A stretch of DNA of 64,000 bases from Oegoconia quadripuncta (GCA_949316235.1 OX438758.1:10573731-10637730), one strand, 5' to 3'. Shown: positions 23,818 through 35,254, numbered from the stretch's first letter. Translations and numbers: made by a program. Notes: generated by a model from the sequence alone, not told the origin.

Positions 23818-26158
23818 ATGGATCGGGAAAGACGTGTGCTGCTGCTCTTATTACTTCGCCACCGAAGAAAGCGACGTAGAATCATACGAAAACACTGGAT
23901 CAGTCCATTTATAGCCTTGAGGAATAGTGACGGACTTTTTTTCTTTAAAGAATATCAAGAGTTGGTTTTAGACGAAAAGAGGTTTTACAATTTTTTTCGA
24001 ATGAGTGTATCCACTTTTGAAGGTTTATTGCAATCCTTAGAGCCACATATACGGAAACAGTATACTAATATGAGGAATCCAGTGGAGCCAATAGAAATGA
24101 TGGGAATCACTTTGAGGTAAGTAATGAAAATCTTTTATTTTTTCCACTTGCTTTATTCTCGAGTTAAGTACAAATGGTGTAACACACACGACTTTGTTTT
24201 AACAGATTTTCAAATCAACTTCAGGGCAATATTATCACTTACAAGCTTGCAAAATCATATTCAATCTCTTCGCTATTTTGAGACACTTCAGAACCTTGAT
24301 TTGGAGATTGAAATACATCAGAATTTGAGTTTATTGAACTGTACGTACCCGTACTTTGGTAATTTCGGGTTTGATACCCGTGTGATAATTGCTCTTCAAA
24401 CGCAAAGGACGAATGTGGAGTCGTTTGTCCATAGCGCATTTCCGTGATTAGTTGTAAAACTTTAGTTTGGAAAGTGAGGGTCTGAAGTTCGGTAAAATCT
24501 TCTATAGATGGCAGTATGCCTTTAAAAAAGGACAAGTGGCGATTCTCCTTCTCCTTAGGAGCTTTTAATGCATCTAATGTATCTTTTTCAAAATCATCCA
24601 ATTGTAATGTTCTCTTCCGGGTGACAGGAACATAGCGGGACGGCCCAGGTACAGGCACATCATCTGTAGAAATCATGGTCGATTCATCAGCTAAGTTTAA
24701 ACTATCGTCCGTGGCATTCTGTGCTATTTTGGTTAAAAATAATAGCTGATTGTAATAATGATATTTTGCAAGCTTTTTAGCGGCTGAGCCGGATCTCGAG
24801 GCTTCTTTAATTTTTTTTAAATGTTTGAAAAAGGTGTCCTTGACATTTTTCCACTTTTTCACAACAGTATTACCTGAAATGAAAATCAAATATTAAATGT
24901 ATATTTGTAGGTTCATCGCGTATTTTTTTTTAAAGTCCTATAGATGCGTAACTAGAGCCTTAAATCGAATACTTCATTGCCGAATAAACATGGGTCGTCG
25001 GTCAAATAGGAAAAAAAAATTAGCACTCCCAGACTGATTGCGGATTATGCATGAGAAGGCAAAATATTTTTTTCTTATTTCGAATCATATTTTTTTGGGA
25101 AAAATAAAATGTTTTTGAATCACCTCTAAAAAGTGACTACAAACTAACTACCAGTATGTGGTCACTTTCAAGGGGTGATTCAAAAACATATATATATTTT
25201 TTAAAGCATCTACCCCTGAGTGAGTACTGTTTTATATATCTTTTATTTAATAATCTTAAAATGTTTTTGTTACAGGTACCTAGGAAGCGGAAATACGATT
25301 CAAGATTTAGAATTCAAATTTAAACGGGGGAAATCTACGATTGCATGTATGATATTGAGAGTATGCGAAGCTATATGGAAACATCTTCTTCGTGACAACA
25401 TCCCTGAACTGACAACAGCCCGATTCCAAAAAATAGCATCTGATTTTGATGTCAGAACAAATTTTCCTCATTGCATCGGGGCCATCGACGGAAAGCATAT
25501 ACGCATGTGTAATCCTGCTAATAGTGGCTCCCTCTTTTTTAATTACAAATCTTTTTTTTCTATGGTGTTGCTAGCTGTTGTGGACTCTAACTATAAATTT
25601 ACTTTTGTCGACATTGGCGCATACGGAAAAGAGTGCGATTCAACTGTTTTTCAAAACTCAAAACTGTACGAGTTAATGATTTGCGAGAAGCTGCCATTGC
25701 CTGATCCCCAGCCACTATGTGGTTTTAATAGACCAATCCCATATGTGTTAGTGGGTGACGAAGCTTTTGGATTAAGCAAACATGTTATGCGTCCTTATGG
25801 TGGTAAAAATCTCGATGTAAAACAAAAGGTATTCAATTATCGACTTAGTAGGGCAAGAAGATATGTCGAATGTGCTTTTGGAATCATGGCAAACAAATGG
25901 CGCATTTTTCACAGACCGATAAACGTATCCTATGATTTTGCTACTGCCATTGTAAAAGCATGTTGTGTCCTACACAATTTTGTGGCCGATCGGGAAGGTG
26001 TTCGTCAAAAAGATAAATTGGCGATAATTTGTGATGAGTTTCACTCTCTCCAACCACAAAATGAAGAATTGACAGCAGCTAATGGTATTAGAGATGAATT
26101 TGCAAACTATTTTATGAGCAGCACAGGATCTTTGAAGTGGCAATTAAAGAAAATTTAG
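23818..26158 (+). CDS. Harbinger 1 transposase, two exons, intact
   Basis: Exon 1 is 23818-24116 and exon 2 is 25276-26158; 1182 nt together encode 393 residues. The donor is TTTGAG/GTAAGT and the acceptor TTACAG/GTACC, restoring LRYLGSG across the junction. The N-terminus is basic (RRKRRRIIRK). The DDE_Tnp_4 core shows D in HCIGAIDGKHIRM (about 25485), D in YVLVGDEAFGLSKH (about 25760) and E in RRYVECAFGIMANKW (about 25866). It would cut the element's own inverted repeats with 3-bp TWA targets, normally with its MADF/Myb-like partner. The MADF exon 2 lies antisense in this gene's intron. No frameshift or stop is seen. Confidence 0.92.
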
Positions 26159-26382
26159 TCATGTTACTAGTATAAAGAAAAATAGGACTCACCAATTTTG
26201 TTCTTTCGATCGGGAGCGTAGCTATCATATTCTGGAAATAAATTTTTTGTAACTTCTGCCCATGCCTTCGCTTTTAAATTATTGTTTTTAAAATCCACAT
26301 GAAACTTATCCCACAGTACTTCCCGTTCTTGAACTAAAGAAATGAGGTAGTCCATGTCAATATTTTCCTCACTGGTACTCAT
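24239..26382 (-). CDS. Harbinger 1 MADF/BESS DNA-binding partner, two exons, intact
   Basis: Exon 1 is 26382-26193 and exon 2 is 24873-24239; 825 nt together encode 274 residues. The MADF domain (LISLVQEREVLWDKFHV, AWAEVTKNLF) crosses the splice and continues VVKKWKNVKDTFFKHLKK. A BESS-like segment near the C-terminus (FFKGILPSIEDFTELQTLTF) probably mediates protein contact. Harbinger elements need such a partner for DNA recognition and nuclear import of the transposase. Its intron (24874-26192) contains transposase exon 2 on the other strand. Confidence 0.9.
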
Positions 26383-27959
26383 TTTAATAGGTACAGGTTA
26401 CGGGATCGTACTTAATCCAGCATGCGTCCTTCCCTGCTGCGCAAACAAACAACTGCGAGCGGCGCCGCTCCGGCTCCGCTCTGCTTACACCCCTCCCCGC
26501 CTCGTCTCGATTCCGATGCGCGCGCGGTGCGGCGCCGGAGCACACCGCACGGCGCCATGTGGCTACAATGCATTTTTGTATGTAGAAAACCGCAGCGGCG
26601 CCGCTCAGGCGCCGCGCCGCAGCCGCGCCGCCCGTGTGGTTTGGCTCTTAAGCAGTGTTGCGTAGTACTCATCCTTCGGAAGGATGGCATTTCTTCGAAG
26701 TTCTATCGTTTCCACCTTACGCCCACATACGTACTGCAGGATGTCATCAGATATTGTCTTGAAGGTTGAGTCTGGTCCGGACAGCGCTTCCCTAATATCC
26801 AATTTTAAAGAAGGATATTTGGTTGAGAGCCCTTTAATAGCGTTGGTCAGAGCCTCGCGTTGCAGCAGCAGGCCATGTAAGATCGTCCCATAGGAGGATT
26901 CCTGCTTTGCCAGAGAATCCGACGAAGCATTTGCCGGATTAAGTTTAATTAGAGAAGGGTTAACCTTCGAGGCATGAAATACCGGGAACGCCTGCAACTT
27001 CTGCATCTCCGCATACCGGATCTGTTTGTAAGCCAAGTCGCCCAGCCTCATGCATTTGATACCCTGCTCCTCAATATGCGCCTTTGGTGTTGGAATCCTG
27101 AGGTACTTGTTCCTTAGTTTGCGGGGAGAAATCAAAATCCTCATCGTCGTCCTCCAGTGCTAGAGCTGGGTCTCTCCAGTCTGAGGACTCTGGAATTTTG
27201 TCCTCTGGTCTAAGACATTCTTCGTGCAAATCATCGTCAGACGAAGGATAAACTGCTTCTGCTTCGGACTCAACATTAGCATTGTTATCCAGCCTTTCCA
27301 TGATGTTAGACAGCATTTCTTTCATCTCGCCAAAATTTTGTTCTAGCTTATCAATCCTTGTCAGCTTCTTAAATTTGGGCGATGACGAGCGGAGTGTCGA
27401 TGAATCGTTTACATCCTCACTATCCGCGAGCTCCCTCGACGCCTCCTTTCGACTCAAGAGCAGAAGTTTTAATTCCGCTAGCGACGCTACGATCAGTTCA
27501 TTCTGAACGGCGGAACCTCTGATTCTAGATCCGACGGAAGGTGGGCCAATTATGAGCCCCACGCAGAAGGGCCACCCAATCATCTTAATCTTCATGTCTT
27601 TGTAAGTTTTCACCGGGAGGGGGGTACAATCTGGACAGAAGGCTCTCGCGAGTTCGACCGTCGGAAGGGCGGAACGGATTTTATTGAGCACAGGGGGTCC
27701 AAGTGCGCACCCAAAAGTTCTTCTCTGGTGTGAGGTATAACCTTCCATTGCAGCCATCCCTCAGGAAGGTAGGTTGAGGCCAACTTCTTTATCCGCTCCA
27801 TAATTAGTCTATCATCTGGGTCTTCTGTCTCCCACTCCAAGAGGGCCTCTAGTGACGACGCCTCCTTCGGTACTGCCATCTGCGGCAAAAGAATGACACA
27901 TTCAGAGTCAAATTTCAAAGGAAAGTGCCAAATAACTCTAAAATTGCACTTTCCCTCAC

Positions 27960-28215
27960 AACGGGCCATGCGGCTCCTCCGACCGGACCGTACGGCTCGC
28001 CAGATTGGGCCGTGAGCCTCCTTAAATCGGGACGTGCGACTCGCCGAATCGGGCCACGCGGTTCGCCAACTCGGGCCGTGTGGCTCCTCAAATCGGGCCG
28101 AGTGGCTCCTCAAATCGGGCCGCGCGGCTCGCCGAATCGGGCCGTGCGGCTCCTCAAATCAGGCCGTGCGGCTCCTCAAATCGGGCCGAATGGCTTCTCT
28201 GATTGTACCGTGTGG
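27960..28215. repeat. 22-bp GC-rich minisatellite
   Basis: About a dozen diverged head-to-tail copies of a 22-bp unit, CGGGCCGTGTGGCTCCTCAA plus AT, lie just upstream of the DIRS-like gag start at 27879. They vary between CTCCTCAAAT and CTCGCCGAAT. The unit length is not a multiple of three, so reading frames across the array are incidental. Location suggests the element's 5' untranslated region. Confidence 0.85.
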
Positions 28216-29235
28216 GCCAGAGCGCACAACACGGTGTTTCGTAAACCACTGCCGATTGTCTAGAACGAACCGGGTGGCTGTCAATCGGGACTAAGAGTCG
28301 CTGAGTTAGATCTAATGGCACTAACAAGAAGCAAAATGACTGGAATGGGGTCCGAGTCATCAGCTGAGATGTCTTAAATACCTATAACATCAATTACACA
28401 CCACCTCCCTCCGCAACAAAATATTATCTAAACTGTGTTATCTACCTAGTCGTGCGTGAGCCTCACTACCTAGGCATTGTGTTTATTTCACAATTGGTCT
28501 GCCCTCGAACAAAATCGAGACAAGTTTGTTCCGGAGAGAGCATGAGTGGTTAAAAATAAAACGAATACCTATAATGGAAATTTAAAAAGAAAAACGTATC
28601 TTTATCAAAAGCAATCCACAGAACACTCCACACACACAATAAAATATAATAATTAAGCGACCTTATTATTGGTCTCGAACGACACTCGTCGTTTGTAAAT
28701 GAATATTATTATATTTTTTTTTCAAGAAAATACGCACGCTCCGCGGGAATAGTGGAAGCGTACTGGCGACGCGGCCCCTGGCGCTCTCCCGCCTCACCCC
28801 TCGCGGAGCGGGGGCGCGCCGGCCGCGGCTAGTCGAACGTAAATGGATACCAAACGCAAGGATCTACGGACTTCCAAAGGCTAGAATGAAGGTGTAATCT
28901 CGCATGGTCAAGCCGACGGCACAGACCATGAAATATCTACCTATCAATCTACTTACACAATTTGGATTTACCTAACTGAAACCACCACCAAAGAAGAGGG
29001 TTATTAAATTTTAAGTAAAACATTTTTATGTAAATGTCAATGCTTTTAAAAATTATACTGTATTGAAATATGTCTAATTTCTTTCACTTTTCATTCCAGT
29101 ATCACTCATGTAACAAATGAGCATACAATCTATTTAAATTTACACAACTCGCCAATAATCTAATAAATGCAGTAAGTCTATTAGCAAAAAAGCCTTTATG
29201 CTGAAAGTGTAGGTGAAGGAAAATATTATGCTTAC
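28216..29235. other. Non-coding DNA, with a CpG-rich patch
   Basis: No gene is supportable. A CG-dense patch at about 28730-28845 (CTCCGCGGGAATAG, GGCGCGCCGGCCGCGG) stands out from the AT-rich surroundings. It may be a promoter or terminal region of the DIRS-like element or of a neighbouring element. Confidence 0.4.
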
Positions 29236-29855
29236 TTCTTCAGATGGTTCCACCTGGACACCTGGTAACCCTTGACCATAATCATCCCCAAGGATAAGTA
29301 GGATTTTTTTTTCGATGTCGGTCAAAGGTGGTTCGGTGGAAGGTCCTCCTCCAGTTCCTCTATGAGAACACCGCAAAGCGGCCACTTTTTTTTTAATTTT
29401 GCTTTGTAATCCACCCAGTACTGAGAATAATTATTGGAATATATTACAGACATGAAATATGCTCGAAAAAATGCAACGAATTTGGAATCATTACCTTAGA
29501 CCAGTTTTTCCAATCTTTATGAGCTCCCTCGCCTTGGGAATTCAAAATATTTGTAATTTCCTGCCATTTCCTTTTTGCATGTTCTTTGGTCTGCAGTGAC
29601 CTATTAAATGCAACGGCAATGTCTCTATTCGAGTTTAAAAACTCCCAAAGCAAATCTAATTGTTGACCCGTAACTCTACGGGCTCTGCGCTGTAAAAAAC
29701 GAGAAACCACTTGTACATCATTCGTGAGAACAAAGAAAAAACAAACCACTTGAAATTTCAGCATCGAGTTCATTGTCTAGGATGCTTGCTTATTCTATAA
29801 ATGCACAAAAATCACTAAAACATTAGTTTGTATATACTTACTCTCTAGTCGCCAT
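29236..29855 (-). CDS. Myb/SANT-like DNA-binding gene (zeste/apontic type), 5' exons
   Basis: Three exons join cleanly: 29855-29842 (ATGGCGACTAGAGA), 29684-29495 and 29420-29236. The product starts MATREARRVTGQQLDLLWEF, continues HAKRKWQEITNILNSQG and DWKNWSKYWVDYKAKLKKK, then a Gly-rich link (GTGGGP) and LTDIEKKILLILG. This is the Myb/SANT-like domain (Myb_DNA-bind_5 type) common in insect transposon-associated and regulatory proteins. The last exon ends at a GTAAGC donor after VEPSEE. No following exon was found, so the gene is either incomplete here or continues in an exon I cannot recognise. It may be the DNA-binding partner of a lost Harbinger element. Confidence 0.7.
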
Positions 29856-29879
29856 AATATAAATTCTATAAAACCAATA

Positions 29880-30012
29880 AAAAAATAATTTCAAACAAAT
29901 AAAAATTTTATACCAAGATTATGAAATTAAGAAAGCGCCGCGCTTATTACTTTTACACAATGTTTCATTTTACGGAACGACACCGGCGGCGGGCGGCAGC
30001 GTTACTTCACAT
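29880..30012. other. Spacer between Myb gene and P-like remnant
   Basis: A short stretch with a GC-rich block (GCGGCGGGCGGCAGCG near 29990) immediately upstream of the Myb-like start. It could include that gene's promoter. No RNA or coding feature is seen. Confidence 0.3.
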
Positions 30013-31955
30013 TTAATTTACGCTTTCTTGTACGGAGGTCATATTATTACTCATCAGTGTTTTATAAGCTGCCTCAAAACAAACCACATTTGGCATTATA
30101 TTACTGTGGCCATGAGCTCGAATAGCGCCAAAAAAGTTTTCTAATGGATCTTGATTAAAATTTCTAATTTCTTTTTCTTGATTTTTTTTTTCCTGGAGTT
30201 TAATTTCTCGAAATGTGAGCTGTATGTATCCGAATCATGTCAAAATGTAGCCAATGTCAATGACTTTAATTCCTTAGCACCGAATATTAAAGTTGTTGAC
30301 AAGTCTAATCTTCTTCTCCTAGGGTCTCCTATTTTTGAGGAATCATTTTCCTCCTTTATTGAAGAAAAAATTCAAAATTTTGCAGCAGTTTCGGACCGTC
30401 TAGAACATATTAGCACCCACATGGCCTATTATATTCTTAGATATTGCTTGTTTGTCCCTAAATTCACTTATGTCTTGAGATGCAGTCAGTTCTGGAAATA
30501 CCAAGAAATTTTGGAACGCCTCGACAGCATCATCAAGCAAACTTTAATTTCGGTTTTAAATATAAGCATGGACAATACGGCTTGGACTCAGGCATCCTTA
30601 CCTATTAGGTTTGGGGGCCTGGGCATACACTAAATTTCAAGTGTATCACTACCGGCTTTCCTATCTTTGGCTCATAGTACACAAAATTTAGTTAGTAAAA
30701 TTTTGGCTTCTTGTCCCAACGGATCTGAAATTACTTTCGCTGGCGAAGCCGAAAATGCTTGGAGACAAGCTTGCCCAAACTCTGATTACCCCGCAAATCG
30801 TTTATCGCAAAAGCTGTGGGACGAGCCGCTTTGCAAGTTAGTACGGAATAGTCTTCTGAATACGTCAACTGTCTCTGCAGAGCGAGCTCGCCTCTTAGCT
30901 GTGGGCGAATGGGAATCGGGCCTTTGGCTGCAAGCCCTTCCATCGGCGAACATTGGCACGCTGTTAGATAGTTCCACTTTCAGGATCGCCACGGCCCTTC
31001 GCCTGGGCGCACCCTGCATTGCACCACACGAATGGCCATGCCGTCAGTTATCTTGGTCGTCACGGTTTATCGTGTTGCAGGAGCGCCGGGCGCTTTTCAA
31101 GGCACGCGGAGTTAAACGATGTTATCCGTCGGTCCTTCGCTACTGCTGGCTCTCCGGCAGTTCCGGAACCCAATGGTCTGTCGAGATATGACGGAAAAAG
31201 ACCTGACGGAATGACGCTCGTACCCTGGAAGATGGGTCGGTGTTTGGTATGGGACGCTACTTGCGTTGATACTTTGCTCCATCGCATCTTCCAGGAACAG
31301 CAACCAAAGCTGGCTCCGCTGCCGCGGCCAAGCGGCGCAAATATGCCGGTTTGAGCAGTGACCTCATTTTTGCGCCGTTTGGTGTTGAAACTCTCGGGCC
31401 TTGGGGACCAGGTGCTCATTATCTCTTTAAGGAGATTTCTGAGCGCTTGGTCAATGCGTCCTATGATCGGAAGGCTGGCCTGTATTTCGCGCAAAGGATT
31501 AGCCTCGCCATACAGCGGGGTAACTCTGCCAGCCTTCTGGGAACGCTCCCGTTTTCGAGGGATCTGGGTCAAGTGTTTTATTTGTAAATAGTAGTTGAGT
31601 TTTATTTATTTCTTTTAATTATGTACGTTCCTATGTTTTAGATTTCTTAAAAAAAAATATTTTGTAAGGTTTTCAAACCCTTCTAAAGTTTTGATCCAGC
31701 TTTTGATCGATGGGACAGACCCTGTGACATTCTTAATATTATTTTTATATTTCATCGTTTTTAAAATTCTTTTCGCTCTACACCAAAGCCTGAGATGAAG
31801 CGACTTAGGTGTTACGGCAGCCCTGTATATCTTGCCGTTTTGTATTTCATTGAAACTTCCGTTTACAGAGTCGAAAAGCTCGTCAAAGAGCCATAGTATG
31901 TCTGAAGTTTCCTTAGCTTCTTGTGGTAGTTTTCCAGATTCTGAAAGAATGGAGG
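30013..31955 (-). pseudogene. Second P-element/THAP9-type transposase remnant, split by a LINE
   Basis: Two pieces lie on the minus strand. 31955-31640 encodes ILWLFDELFDSVNGSFNE, YRAAVTPKSLHLRLW and SVPSIKSWIKTLEGFENL, a typical middle to late part of P/THAP9 transposases. 30190-30013 encodes NQDPLENFFGAIRAHGHSN, the diagnostic C-terminal motif, and ends at a TAA. Between them sits a plus-strand LINE fragment (about 30193-31620). The upstream THAP and core domains are missing. This is not simply the missing end of the P-like gene at 495-2982, because its first segment overlaps that gene's homologous region. Confidence 0.78.
30193..31620 (+). pseudogene. 5'-truncated LINE with restriction-like endonuclease tail
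   Basis: The frame begins in the thumb of a reverse transcriptase (LEFNFSKCELYVSES, the sequence after a YADD box). It continues FVPKFTYVLRCSQ and ASLPIRFGGLGIH, reaches an in-frame TAA at 30631, and resumes in phase (SLPAFLSLAHSTQ). After frameshifts comes a HGLSCC...RHAELNDVI remnant resembling a Cys/His knuckle. A block [29 protein letters not shown] follows, with the spacing of a PD-(D/E)xK nuclease, then FGVETLGPWGPGAHYL and SLAIQRGNSASLLGTLPFS. LINEs of the R2-like groups use such a C-terminal nuclease to nick the target. It has at least one nonsense change and two frameshifts and lies inside a P-element remnant. Confidence 0.65.
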
Positions 31956-31979
31956 AGTCAAATTAGGCAATATCCTAAT

Positions 31980-32165
31980 ATAATATTATAAACGCGAAAG
32001 TTTGTAAGTATGGATGGATGGATGTTTGTTACCTTTTCACGCCTAAACGACTGGACGGATTTGGATGAAATTTCGTAGGTAGACAGACTAAACTGACCTG
32101 GATTAACACACAGGCTACTTTTTACCGCGGGAAAATACCTCATTCCCATGGGAAACTCATTAAGC
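31980..32165. repeat. Dispersed lepidopteran-type repeat
   Basis: Contains AAACGCGAAAGTTTGTAAG, GGATGGATGGATGTTTGTTAC, CGACTGGACGGATTTGGATG and GATTAACACACAGGCTACTT. This is a very common short interspersed sequence in moths and butterflies. It directly abuts the P-like remnant. Family name not assigned. Confidence 0.65.
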
Positions 32166-32232
32166 TGCGGGTGAATGTTGTGAAAGAGACATAAGTATTC
32201 GGTAAGTCGGTAAATACGGTAAATATAATTCC

Positions 32233-33783
32233 CTAAATTGTGAATCGTCTTTCGTGCGTTGTAATAGTCTGTAGTTCGTTATCAGTCACCTGGTCAGTAG
32301 CTAACTCGTCATAACTAATACTAGTAGGGCATGTTATTGTTTCGACTCTCGATAACGCGTCCGCTACTACGTTACCTTCGCCCGAGATATGACGTATGTC
32401 CGTAGTAAATTCACTGATGTATGATAGATAATTGTCTTGTACGTCTTGGTAATTCCTTGTCACTACTTTTTTTACTGAAAGCGAAGGTTAAAGGTTTATG
32501 ATCTGTATAAATAGTTAATTGACGACCTTCAAACATTTTTCGAAAATATTGTATTGACATGTAAATAGCTGTGAGTTCTCGATCATAAGTTGAGTACTTT
32601 ATCTGAGCATCTAAAAACCTTTTGGAAAAATAACCTAGAGGTTCCCATCTCCCGTCAACCTTCTGTTGCAACACGGCTCCGGCGCACATGTTTGATGCGT
32701 CACAAGTAAGCGATAAGGGAATATCGGGTAGCGGATGCGATAACGTCACTGCCTGCTTTAAGTTTACCTTACTCTGTTCAAATTGTTGTATAGCCGTCTC
32801 TGTCCAGTTAATTTTAGTACGATCGTTACGTTTCGCGTTATGTAAATAAGCATTAAGTTCTGCCTGTGTTTCGGCTGCATTTGGGATGTTTGATCTATAA
32901 AAGTTGACCATTCCAAGGAAACGTCTGAGGTCGGAGATGGTTTCCGGCCTTGGATACCTTAATATTGCCTCGACTTTTTCGTCGAGTGGGCGAATGCCTT
33001 TGGATGATACATGGTGGCCTAAAAATTCTATTTCTTTTTGACCGAATACACATTTAGATACGTTAATGGTTATCCCATAATCATTGAACCTTTTAAGAAC
33101 GGCTTCTAAATGTTGTTTGTGACTTTCTATGCTGTTACTAGCTATGATGACGTCATCCAAATATGGAAAATAGAAATCTGATCCTAACTCGGTATTTAAT
33201 CCTGAAAGTACATTCTGATCCATGAAACGTTGGAAGGTTTGTGCAGCATTACACAGACCGAAGGGCATGCGCTGAAATTCAAAAAGTCCGAACGGTGTTA
33301 TGATGGCTGTTTTACATATATCTTTTTCATTTACAGGGATACAATGGTACGCTCTGTTTACATCTAATCGTGAGAATATAGTCTTGTTACCTAATATACA
33401 TGTAAAATCGTGTATACGTGGTACTGGGTGTCTGTCAGGTACAGTCATCGCGTTCAAACGTCTGTGGTCTCCACAAGGTCTTAATTGTCCATTTTTTTTG
33501 GTAACCACATGTAATGGGCTGGCCCATGCACTCTTGGATGGTCGGCAAATACCTAACTCTACCATGTGATTAAATTCGTCCTTTACGGCCTTGTAACGGT
33601 CTGGTGGTAACGGCCGGGCCTTAGTATACACTGGCGGTCCGGTCGTTTCGATATGATGACTAATAGACTGCGGGGGTATGTCCTTGAACGAGATAAGCTT
33701 AGTTACGTCATGATACTTTTTTAAGATGTCGAAGTACGGGTGGCAGTTATTTATAGTGTTAATAGTAGATTGTTCGTAAGAGA
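32233..33783 (-). pseudogene. Second Ty3/gypsy fragment: reverse transcriptase and RNase H
   Basis: Starts without an ATG in a pre-RT region (KYHDVTKLISFKDIPPQSI) and continues YTKARPLPPDRYKAVKDEF. Reverse transcriptase shows ASPLHVVTKKNGQLRPCGDH, TIFSRLDVNRAYHCIPV, MPFGLCNAAQTFQRFMD and active-site box FPYLDDVIIA (about 33155). RNase H follows (LTCDASNMCAGAVLQQK, STYDRELTAIYMSIQYF, YTDHKPLTFAF). A four-base duplication near 32440 shifts the frame before YISEFTTDIRHISGEGNV and ADALSRVE. Integrase, protease and gag are absent. The right edge at about 33783 abuts a Harbinger remnant. It is distinct in sequence from the gypsy fragment at 4-12 kb. Confidence 0.87.
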
Positions 33784-33892
33784 AGAATAAGTGACGGTGG
33801 AGTTTTTAACAATTCTTTATTATGGCAATAAATCTGTTAAAACGAGATAGATTTTCCCTCGCCATGTCCACTTCCAGGATCGAATATAAATC

Positions 33893-34345
33893 TGTCGTAC
33901 ATAATTTTAGCTGACAGTGCTTTTGCATTGAGTGAACACGTAATGAAGCCCTACCCTGGAAACCATGACGTAGGCTCACCAAAAAGGTTATTTAACCAAA
34001 ACTTATCCAGATCCCGAGTTGTAGTAGAAAATACGTTTGGAATTTTAACGTCAGTATTCAGAATTTTTAGACGCCCTATGGACTTAGATCCACAAACTGT
34101 GTCGAAACTTACGATGACTTGTGTATTCCTACATAACTATTTGAGAACAAGTAAAAGTTCCTCAAATCGATATACTCCTCAGGGATCGTTTGACGTATAT
34201 GATAGTAGTGGAGAAATGGTGACCCGTGGTTCGTGGCGAAATGAAAACAATGTATAATTTGCCTCATGTACCACGAAGATCTCCGCTGAATGCCAGACAA
34301 ATCAGAGACGAATTTACTTCGTATTTTAATAGAAATTGTTCATGA
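33893..34345 (+). pseudogene. Harbinger 4 transposase, C-terminal fragment
   Basis: Starts in the second catalytic motif (ILADSAFALSEHVMKPYPG, matching the VGDEAF region of the other copies; the usual D and following residues read ADSAF). It continues LFNQNLSRSRVVVENTFGIL (catalytic E) and VFLHNYLRTSK. A single-base shift in a run of A near 34245 changes frame before NARQIRDEFTSYFNRN. The first D and the N-terminal exon are missing. By sequence it is closest to Harbinger element 3 (VENAFGI, RNGSWR). Confidence 0.78.
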
Positions 34346-34416
34346 AAATTAAAAATAAAATTATTATAAGTAAAGGTGGTTTCATTGATTTAGAATAAAC
34401 GTTTCTTTTTACTTAC

Positions 34417-35254
34417 AGTTTCGGTATTTATTCTATCAATGCAAGTATAATTTGGCATTAAAAATGACTCCATGGTTTCGTAAGCAAACCAAGTTGGTTT
34501 ATATATGTCTTCGGCACCTAAAACAAAGGATATAATTTTAAAAATACGTTTGTCACTTTCATATGGTTACCTTTTTATCAGGGACCAAATTTTTTGGGAT
34601 TTGTAAAACATTACAAAAATACGATAAAAAAATAAAGATATAATAATAGGCAAAAACATTATCAAATCTTTATTATTTGCCGTGGTAGAGGCACCTTAAC
34701 GTAACTTTCACCAACTAGCCAACTCTACGACAGATGGACGGACAGACATCGGAGACTCAGTCTTGTTTTCACCCTCTGAGTACGGAACCCTAAAATTAAG
34801 TATTCCTCATACCTATTCCTAGATGGGTACCCAACATCAAATTTCATTTTGCATTAAATTTTATATTGTAAGAAATTGTTTATGTTTTTATCTAATTTTT
34901 AAATCCTTTTACATATTTAAAAGGTCTAGTAAAGATTGTTTACTGAATAAAACAAGTGACAAGAGCGAAAGTACACCTTGCTAATTTAACTAAAATAATA
35001 AACACTGTACATACCTGCGCCAGAACGGATAGAATCCTGTTTTTTTTTTAATGTTTACGAAAAGTTGCCATCAATATCTCTTTTTTGGCTTTCAATTGCT
35101 TTAATGGCTTTCCCATTATCTCGGCGAGACGACTCCAAGCATCTGCAACTTTCATTTTGTCCTTATGATTAAGGTCTTTGGGGTTCCAGATAGACGGTTC
35201 GGTCTGGTAATATTCTAAAAACAATAAACTCTCTTCGTTCGACCAGCCACTCAT
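34417..35254 (-). pseudogene. Harbinger 4 MADF-type partner, two exons remaining
   Basis: Exon 1 (35254-35015) encodes MSGWSNEESLLFLEYYQTEP, SIWNPKD and WSRLAEIMGKP, a MADF domain. It has a frame break near 35045, where one T seems to be missing before an A9 run. Exon 2 (34517-34417) encodes AEDIYKPTWFAYETMESFLM and ends at a GTAAGT donor. The following exon would lie left of 33893 and is gone. Element 3 encodes the same two segments in one exon, so an intron was gained or lost between these families. Confidence 0.72.
34700..34800. repeat. Dispersed lepidopteran-type repeat
   Basis: GACGGACAGACATCGGAGAC followed by CTCTGAGTACGGAACCCTAA closely resembles a repeat fragment widespread in moth and butterfly genomes. 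It sits in the intron of the Harbinger 4 MADF gene. Confidence 0.6.

Larger units (their letters stand above)
23638..26650. mobile_element. PIF/Harbinger element 1, with TTA target duplications
   Basis: The element spans 23641-26647 (3007 bp) with TTA at both flanks (23638-23640 and 26648-26650). The terminal inverted repeats start GAGCCAAACCACACGGGCGG and continue into a GC-rich subterminal region full of GCGGCGCC. It carries two intact genes on opposite strands (transposase plus, MADF/BESS minus), with each second exon lying in the other gene's intron. It is inserted near the 3' end of the DIRS gag gene. Confidence 0.95.
23580..27879 (-). pseudogene. DIRS-like gag gene, split by a Harbinger element
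   Basis: Gag starts at MAVPKEASSLEALLEWE (ATG at 27879). It runs through VELARAFCPDCTPLPVKTYK, a coiled stretch (RIDKLEQNFGEMKEMLSNIM), an acidic region, then MRLGDLAYKQIRYAEMQKLQ and SDDILQYVCGRKVETIELRR. It reaches the Harbinger insertion at 26648 in EYYATLL. The last residues (NAIPPSSTHLFDEQQVSEL) resume at 23637 and stop at 23580. Two frame changes are seen, near 27740 and near 27085. Removing 23641-26647 and one TTA rejoins the last segment in phase, which confirms the insertion. Confidence 0.75.

Noticed and set aside
22477..23879. Several plus-strand frames opposite the DIRS-like polymerase
   Set aside because: Mirror frames of a real coding strand without motifs.
26354..26769. Plus-strand and minus-strand frames across the right end of Harbinger 1
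   Set aside because: They read GC-rich terminal repeat sequence and cross the element border; coding appearance is due to base composition.
27925..28360. Open frames across the 22-bp minisatellite on both strands
   Set aside because: The repeat unit is not a multiple of three and gives open frames in several phases without start context or family match.
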